35,818 nucleotides of DNA from an uncultured Spirochaetaceae bacterium (GTDB taxonomy: Bacteria; Spirochaetota; Spirochaetia; Sphaerochaetales; Sphaerochaetaceae), in assembly GCA_944389155.1 (NCBI GenBank), contig CALXLI010000016.1, positions 1 through 35,818 of the forward strand. Direction: 5' to 3'. The position numbers and the translations under genes were made by a program. Numbering within the stretch: the stretch's first letter is position 1; each line of letters begins with the position of its first letter. This document shows positions 34,013 to 35,818 of this stretch, piece by piece. The notes under the pieces were generated by a model. That model was given only the letters and a program-made list of their open reading frames with translations, was not told where the DNA came from and made no database searches.

Positions 34013-34835
34013 AAACAGCCGGATAACCAGCCTGAAGGTTTTGAAATACATTATTCTCTCCCTCATTGCCTTTGCAATTGCCGTGCCATATATCTGGATG
34101 ATCCTCTCATCGTTCCGTGAGGGCTCAGACATAATGGTTAAGGGCTCATGGATACCCGATGTGTGGAGATGGCAGAACTATCCGGAGGCTATGGCAATGG
34201 CGCCGTTCGGAAGGTTCTTCATGAACAGCATAATAACATCGCTCCTGACTGTTTGTGCGCAGCTCATCACATGCCCGCTTGCAGGATTCGCGTTCGCGAA
34301 GCTCGACTTCAGAAGCAAGGGCTTCCTGTTCAACATATTCCTCTGCACGATGATGGTCCCGTCGGAGAGCACGATAATCGCGAACTATCTCACGATGGCA
34401 TCATGGCACATGACAGACACATACTTTGCGATAATCGCACCGTCGCTTACGAGCATGTTCGCCATCTTCCTCCTCAGGCAGTTCTTCAAGACGATACCTG
34501 ATGCGCTGCTTGATGCCGCGAAGATAGATGGAGCGAATGTCATAGAGACGTTCCTGCGTATCGTATTGCCTCTTGCGAAGAGCGCGCTTGCGACGATAGT
34601 CATATTCGGTTTCGTGAGCAGCTGGAATGCGTATCTCTGGCCGACGCTTGTCACGAGCGATACATATATGAGGACTGTGCAGACAGGGCTGAGGTACATG
34701 GTCGATCCAGATCTTGGAAGCGAATGGCCGAAGATACTTGCAGCCTCGACCGTGATCATCCTGCCTGTCATGGCACTCTTCGTAAGTCTTCAGAAGTACT
34801 TTGTCCAAGGTATCACAAAAGTTGGACTGAAATGA
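34002..34835 (+). CDS. ABC importer permease, UgpE/MalG type
   Basis: The 277-residue inner-membrane permease has six hydrophobic segments and the EAA loop DAAKIDGANVIETFLRIVLP. VPYIWMILSSFREGSDIM near the N-terminus is a hallmark of MalG/UgpE-type proteins. GGAAGG precedes the ATG, which overlaps the preceding permease by 11 nt. With that permease it forms the heterodimeric channel of a CUT1-type importer. Confidence 0.93.
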   Translation: MISENSRITSLKVLKYIILSLIAFAIAVPYIWMILSSFREGSDIMVKGSWIPDVWRWQNYPEAMAMAPFGRFFMNSIITSLLTVCAQLITCPLAGFAFAKLDFRSKGFLFNIFLCTMMVPSESTIIANYLTMASWHMTDTYFAIIAPSLTSMFAIFLLRQFFKTIPDALLDAAKIDGANVIETFLRIVLPLAKSALATIVIFGFVSSWNAYLWPTLVTSDTYMRTVQTGLRYMVDPDLGSEWPKILAASTVIILPVMALFVSLQKYFVQGITKVGLK

Positions 34836-34851
34836 TAATGGAGGATAAAAC

Positions 34852-35818
34852 ATGAGAAAACAGCTTGCACTGCTATTTCTTTTCCTTTCACTCTCTGCAA
34901 TGGTATTTGCAGGAGGCAGCAAGGAGACTGCTGAAAAGACAGCCGATGGAAAGACGGAACTTGTCTTCTGGACAAGGATAAATGATACATTTGAGGATGA
35001 GATTGCAGCCTTTGAGGCTTCCCATCCGGATGTGAAGGTAACACGTGTCGGCATAGGCTCGGATTACGATGACCTGACAACAAAGTACATAGCCTCAGCC
35101 GTTTCAGGAGAGCTTCCGCATGTTGGGCTTGTGAGCCAGAGATATGGTATCCCGCAGCTGTATGATGCCGAAGTTCTTGTCCCTGTTGAAGAGCTCATGA
35201 CAGAAGAAGAGAAGGACGATGTACTTGGCGCATATTGGGATAGGTACACATACAAAGGCGTCAAGGTTGCAATACCTTTCCAGGTATCAATGCCTGTCCT
35301 TTATGTCAACCTTGACCTCTTTGAACAGTATGGCGTTGAGATCCCAAGGACATGGGATGAGGTTATGGAGGCTGCAATGAAGCTTACGATAGATACCAAT
35401 GGAGATGGCGTTACAGACATATATGGCTTCAATATGCCGGCAGATGCCCCTTGGTACATAAACGGTATGATAAAGGCGGCCGGAGCTGATGTGGTAAAGA
35501 GCGAGAGCAAGGTGGATTTCAACCAGCCGGAGGTTGTTGCGCTCTTTGAGGATTTTCAGGAGATGGCAAGCAATGGCTCAATGCCTTCCAACCAGCACAG
35601 CACCGCAAAGGATGACTTCAAGAACGGCTCACTTGCCATGCTCCTCAATTCCTGCGCTGGCAATGGTTCTATATCAAAGGGAGTTGACGGCAAGTTCGAG
35701 TATGCTCTTGTTACATTCCCTTCAATCAATGGCAATATCTATGCTCCGCTTGGCGGCAATGGCCTTGGTGTCTTCAAGTCAACACCTGAGATGGAGGCGC
35801 TTGCATGGGAGTTCGTGC
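34852..35818 (+). CDS. ABC importer solute-binding protein, UgpB-like (3' end outside window)
   Basis: The first 322 residues of a family 1 extracellular solute-binding protein are present, and the frame runs off the window. The signal peptide (MRKQLALLFLFLSLSAMVFA) ends in an AxA-type site with no lipobox Cys, so the protein is probably soluble in the periplasm. VFWTRINDTFEDEIAAFEAS, then SQRYGIPQLYDAEVLVPVEE and TWDEVMEAAMKLT, resemble UgpB-type glycerol-3-phosphate or sugar-binding proteins. GGAGG at 34840-34844 lies 7 nt before the ATG. It is the fourth gene of the phosphodiesterase operon. Confidence 0.93.
   Translation, partial: MRKQLALLFLFLSLSAMVFAGGSKETAEKTADGKTELVFWTRINDTFEDEIAAFEASHPDVKVTRVGIGSDYDDLTTKYIASAVSGELPHVGLVSQRYGIPQLYDAEVLVPVEELMTEEEKDDVLGAYWDRYTYKGVKVAIPFQVSMPVLYVNLDLFEQYGVEIPRTWDEVMEAAMKLTIDTNGDGVTDIYGFNMPADAPWYINGMIKAAGADVVKSESKVDFNQPEVVALFEDFQEMASNGSMPSNQHSTAKDDFKNGSLAMLLNSCAGNGSISKGVDGKFEYALVTFPSINGNIYAPLGGNGLGVFKSTPEMEALAWEFV

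Noticed and set aside
34401-35054. Open frame of 217 codons opposite the permease and binding-protein genes
   Set aside because: Arg/Ser-rich composition, spans two real genes on the other strand, and shows no domain.
1-35818. CRISPR array, prophage or complete defence island
   Set aside because: No regularly spaced repeats, phage structural genes or known defence gene sets were seen.

Overview
The window reads as chromosomal DNA of a diderm, probably anaerobic, gut-type spirochaete, perhaps a Sphaerochaeta-like lineage. The lineage call is an inference. It rests on a class I lysyl-tRNA synthetase, a flavin-dependent thymidylate synthase (ThyX), an outer-membrane beta-barrel with a terminal Phe, and a solute-binding protein whose signal peptide ends in an FAGGSKE-like junction. 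Genes are packed tightly, with many ATGA overlaps.

Layout. 1-360: the C-terminal end of an IS200/IS605 TnpB and its right-end hairpins, directly in front of an alpha/beta hydrolase (361-1011). 1044-2414: a sodium:neurotransmitter-type symporter. 2415-5460 (minus): operon malQ-rsmE-thyX. 5496-6485 (minus): an HSL-type esterase, divergent from a secreted GH28 glycosidase (6672-8039) that ends in a clear terminator. 8141-12387: operon aroA, threonine aldolase, EFR1-type flavodoxin/ferredoxin, MalY-type aminotransferase. 12374-18093 (minus): addB-addA recombination helicase/nuclease. 18179-20933: operon CPBP protease, membrane-anchored DNA/RNA nuclease, era. 20935-26519 (minus): operon lysK, FMN reductase, and a heterodimeric ABC exporter with one degenerate ATP site. 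26596-27734: RlpA/SPOR-like protein and a CrtO-type acyltransferase, convergent with an outer-membrane protein (27695-28888, minus) and a nitroreductase. 29.7-31.2 kb: two tRNA genes (CAT and Val-CAC) flanking a decayed island that holds a second TnpB remnant, a broken TIGR04076-like gene and a zinc-ribbon/winged-helix ORF. 31391-32284 (minus): a LysR regulator, divergent from a glycerophosphodiester phosphodiesterase plus a Ugp-like ABC importer that runs off the window end.

The most notable pattern is regulatory. Nine genes that stand at the head of a transcription unit have a -10-like hexamer ending 6 or 7 nt before the start codon and no Shine-Dalgarno sequence, as expected for leaderless mRNAs. 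Operon-internal genes mostly carry GGAG-type sites or overlap the gene before them. Other points are two IS605 right-end hairpins that lie on or beside the start codons of downstream genes, a T-N11-A dyad between lysR and the phosphodiesterase operon, and several enzymes with substituted key residues (alpha/beta hydrolase, GH28, RlpA-like, EPSP synthase). No CRISPR array, prophage or complete known defence system was seen.
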